Part shown: positions 63,295-64,000 of the stretch, piece by piece
Numbering within the stretch: position 1 is the stretch's first letter
Layout of the letters: every line of letters starts with the position of its first letter
NCBI RefSeq assembly: GCF_014323405.1
Contig: NZ_JACRWE010000005.1
Location: 62,001 to 126,000 of the forward strand
DNA length: 64,000 nt
Origin: Romboutsia faecis
GTDB taxonomy: Bacteria; Bacillota; Clostridia; Peptostreptococcales; Peptostreptococcaceae
Reading direction: 5' to 3'
Translations under genes and position numbers: made by a program
Notes under the pieces: generated by a model
What the model was told of the DNA's origin: nothing
What the model saw: only the letters and a program-made list of their open reading frames with translations
The model's database searches: none

Positions 63295-64000
63295 ATGAAG
63301 AAATATTTTACAATTGGAGAAATGTCAAAACTACATAATATTTCAATAGAAACACTTAGACATTACGATAGATTTGGTATACTTAAACCAGAATATATAA
63401 ATGAAAAAACAGGATATAGATATTATTCAACTAAGAGTTTTATAACCATTTATTTAATTAAACAATGCAAGGCAATAGGGCTGTCTTTAGAAGAGATAAA
63501 AGAAATTATAAATGATTATACATCATTAGATTCTGTTTTAAATATAATAAAAAATCAAAAAGAAATTATAGATAAGAAGATAATTGAGCTTAATAGTATA
63601 AAAAATAGCATTGAGAATCTTGAGAATAGTATTGAAGAAGCATTGGAAGTTGGTATTAATAAACCATTTATAAAGTTTTACGAAAAAAGGAAGTTAAGAA
63701 AATATAATTATACAAGTAGGTATACAGAAGAGTTTGAGATGAAGTTGAGAAAATCTCTAATAGATATAGAAAAAGAATACAATAGTTTTAACTCTAAGAT
63801 TGCATTTGAAACATCTTATAAAGATTTAATTGATAATAATGAAGTAGTTCATACAAAAACTATGATAGAACTAGATGAAGGTGTATTAGGGGATGATGAT
63901 ACAGTAGTAACTTTGCCAGAGGGAGAGTATATAACTTTTTATTATGATGATAACTTCTATGATATTAAAAAGTATTATAGTGAATTTAAGGAGTATATTA
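63295..64000 (+). CDS. MerR-family effector-binding regulator (3' partial)
   Basis: The frame is open from ATG 63295 to the window end (235 codons). The N-terminus is a MerR winged helix: FTIGEMSKLHNISIETLRHYD, then KTGYRYYSTKSF and GLSLEEIKEIINDYT, followed by the dimerisation coiled coil (about 80-115). From about 120 it runs into a larger C-terminal domain of the GyrI/BmrR drug-binding kind (LPEGEYITFYYDDNFYD). RBS AAAGGAGAGG is before the ATG. It most likely controls the promoter at 61809. The 3' end is outside the window. Confidence 0.9.
   Translation, partial: MKKYFTIGEMSKLHNISIETLRHYDRFGILKPEYINEKTGYRYYSTKSFITIYLIKQCKAIGLSLEEIKEIINDYTSLDSVLNIIKNQKEIIDKKIIELNSIKNSIENLENSIEEALEVGINKPFIKFYEKRKLRKYNYTSRYTEEFEMKLRKSLIDIEKEYNSFNSKIAFETSYKDLIDNNEVVHTKTMIELDEGVLGDDDTVVTLPEGEYITFYYDDNFYDIKKYYSEFKEYI

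Noticed and set aside
1..64000. CRISPR arrays, insertion sequences, prophage or integrase genes
   Set aside because: No spaced direct repeats, transposase or integrase motifs were seen; gene order is typical chromosomal backbone.

Overview
The window is a low-GC, tightly packed chromosomal segment from an anaerobic, spore-forming clostridium. The evidence is AT-rich intergenic DNA, T-box-controlled tRNA synthetase genes, a ytxC sporulation-family gene next to thrS, a zapA-pheT-pheS block, and a complete carbonyl branch of the Wood-Ljungdahl (WL) pathway. The WL gene order (cooS, cooC, fhs, fchA, folD, metV, metF, lpd, second cooC, acsD, acsC, acsE, acsB, gcvH) matches what I recall of Clostridioides difficile and relatives. 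I therefore infer Peptostreptococcaceae (Clostridioides/Terrisporobacter/Romboutsia-like); the species cannot be fixed from sequence alone. No rRNA, IS element, prophage or CRISPR array was seen.

Layout. 1-4911: a BMP-family lipoprotein (5' end cut off) and a nucleoside-type ABC transporter (ATPase plus two permeases). 5056-8836: ytxC, a DUF445 membrane protein, then a threonine T-box and thrS. 8961-10364: a short FtsH-like protease on the minus strand. 10584-11949: an L20-type leader and infC-rpmI-rplT, with infC starting at AUU. 12226-15100: ktrB-ktrA and a SpoU-type rRNA methylase. 15105-22527: a phenylalanine T-box, pheS-pheT, zapA, a U32/RlhA-like protein and a small membrane-anchored protein. 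22582-33583: pepD (minus), mutS2, DUF523, argS, unknown genes, a B12/radical-SAM protein, a TPR protein and a small 2Fe-2S protein. 33637-50962: a Ptb-family gene and the WL cluster. 51043-60650: an alcohol dehydrogenase (minus), the corrinoid reductive activator acsV, two radical SAM genes, cooT, DUF3842, a His-rich protein and a metal-type ABC transporter. 60805 to the end: a PHP phosphatase, tRNA-Ser(GCU), and a MATE exporter with a MerR-family regulator that runs off the window.

How the genes work together. Fhs, FchA, FolD and MetVF carry formate to methyl-THF. AcsE moves the methyl group to the corrinoid protein AcsCD, AcsV reactivates the cobalt, and CooS/AcsB make CO and condense it into acetyl-CoA. 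CooS and AcsB need nickel, and the block after acsV (CooT, a His-rich protein, an ABC importer whose ATPase ends in nine histidines) reads as a nickel acquisition and delivery module. GcvH and Lpd are lipoyl-dependent. The two radical SAM proteins after acsV resemble the LipS1/LipS2 two-protein lipoyl synthase, which would give the cluster its own lipoyl-making step.

Points most worth a second look: the LipS-like pair beside GcvH; the nickel module with two promoter leaders that share a motif and end in terminators; a FolD that has lost the Lys and Gln of the cyclohydrolase site beside a dedicated FchA; a membrane-segment-less FtsH; and a textbook 19-bp-spacer MerR promoter before the MATE gene. 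Formate dehydrogenase, hydrogenase, Rnf, GcvT/GcvP and acetate kinase are not in this window.
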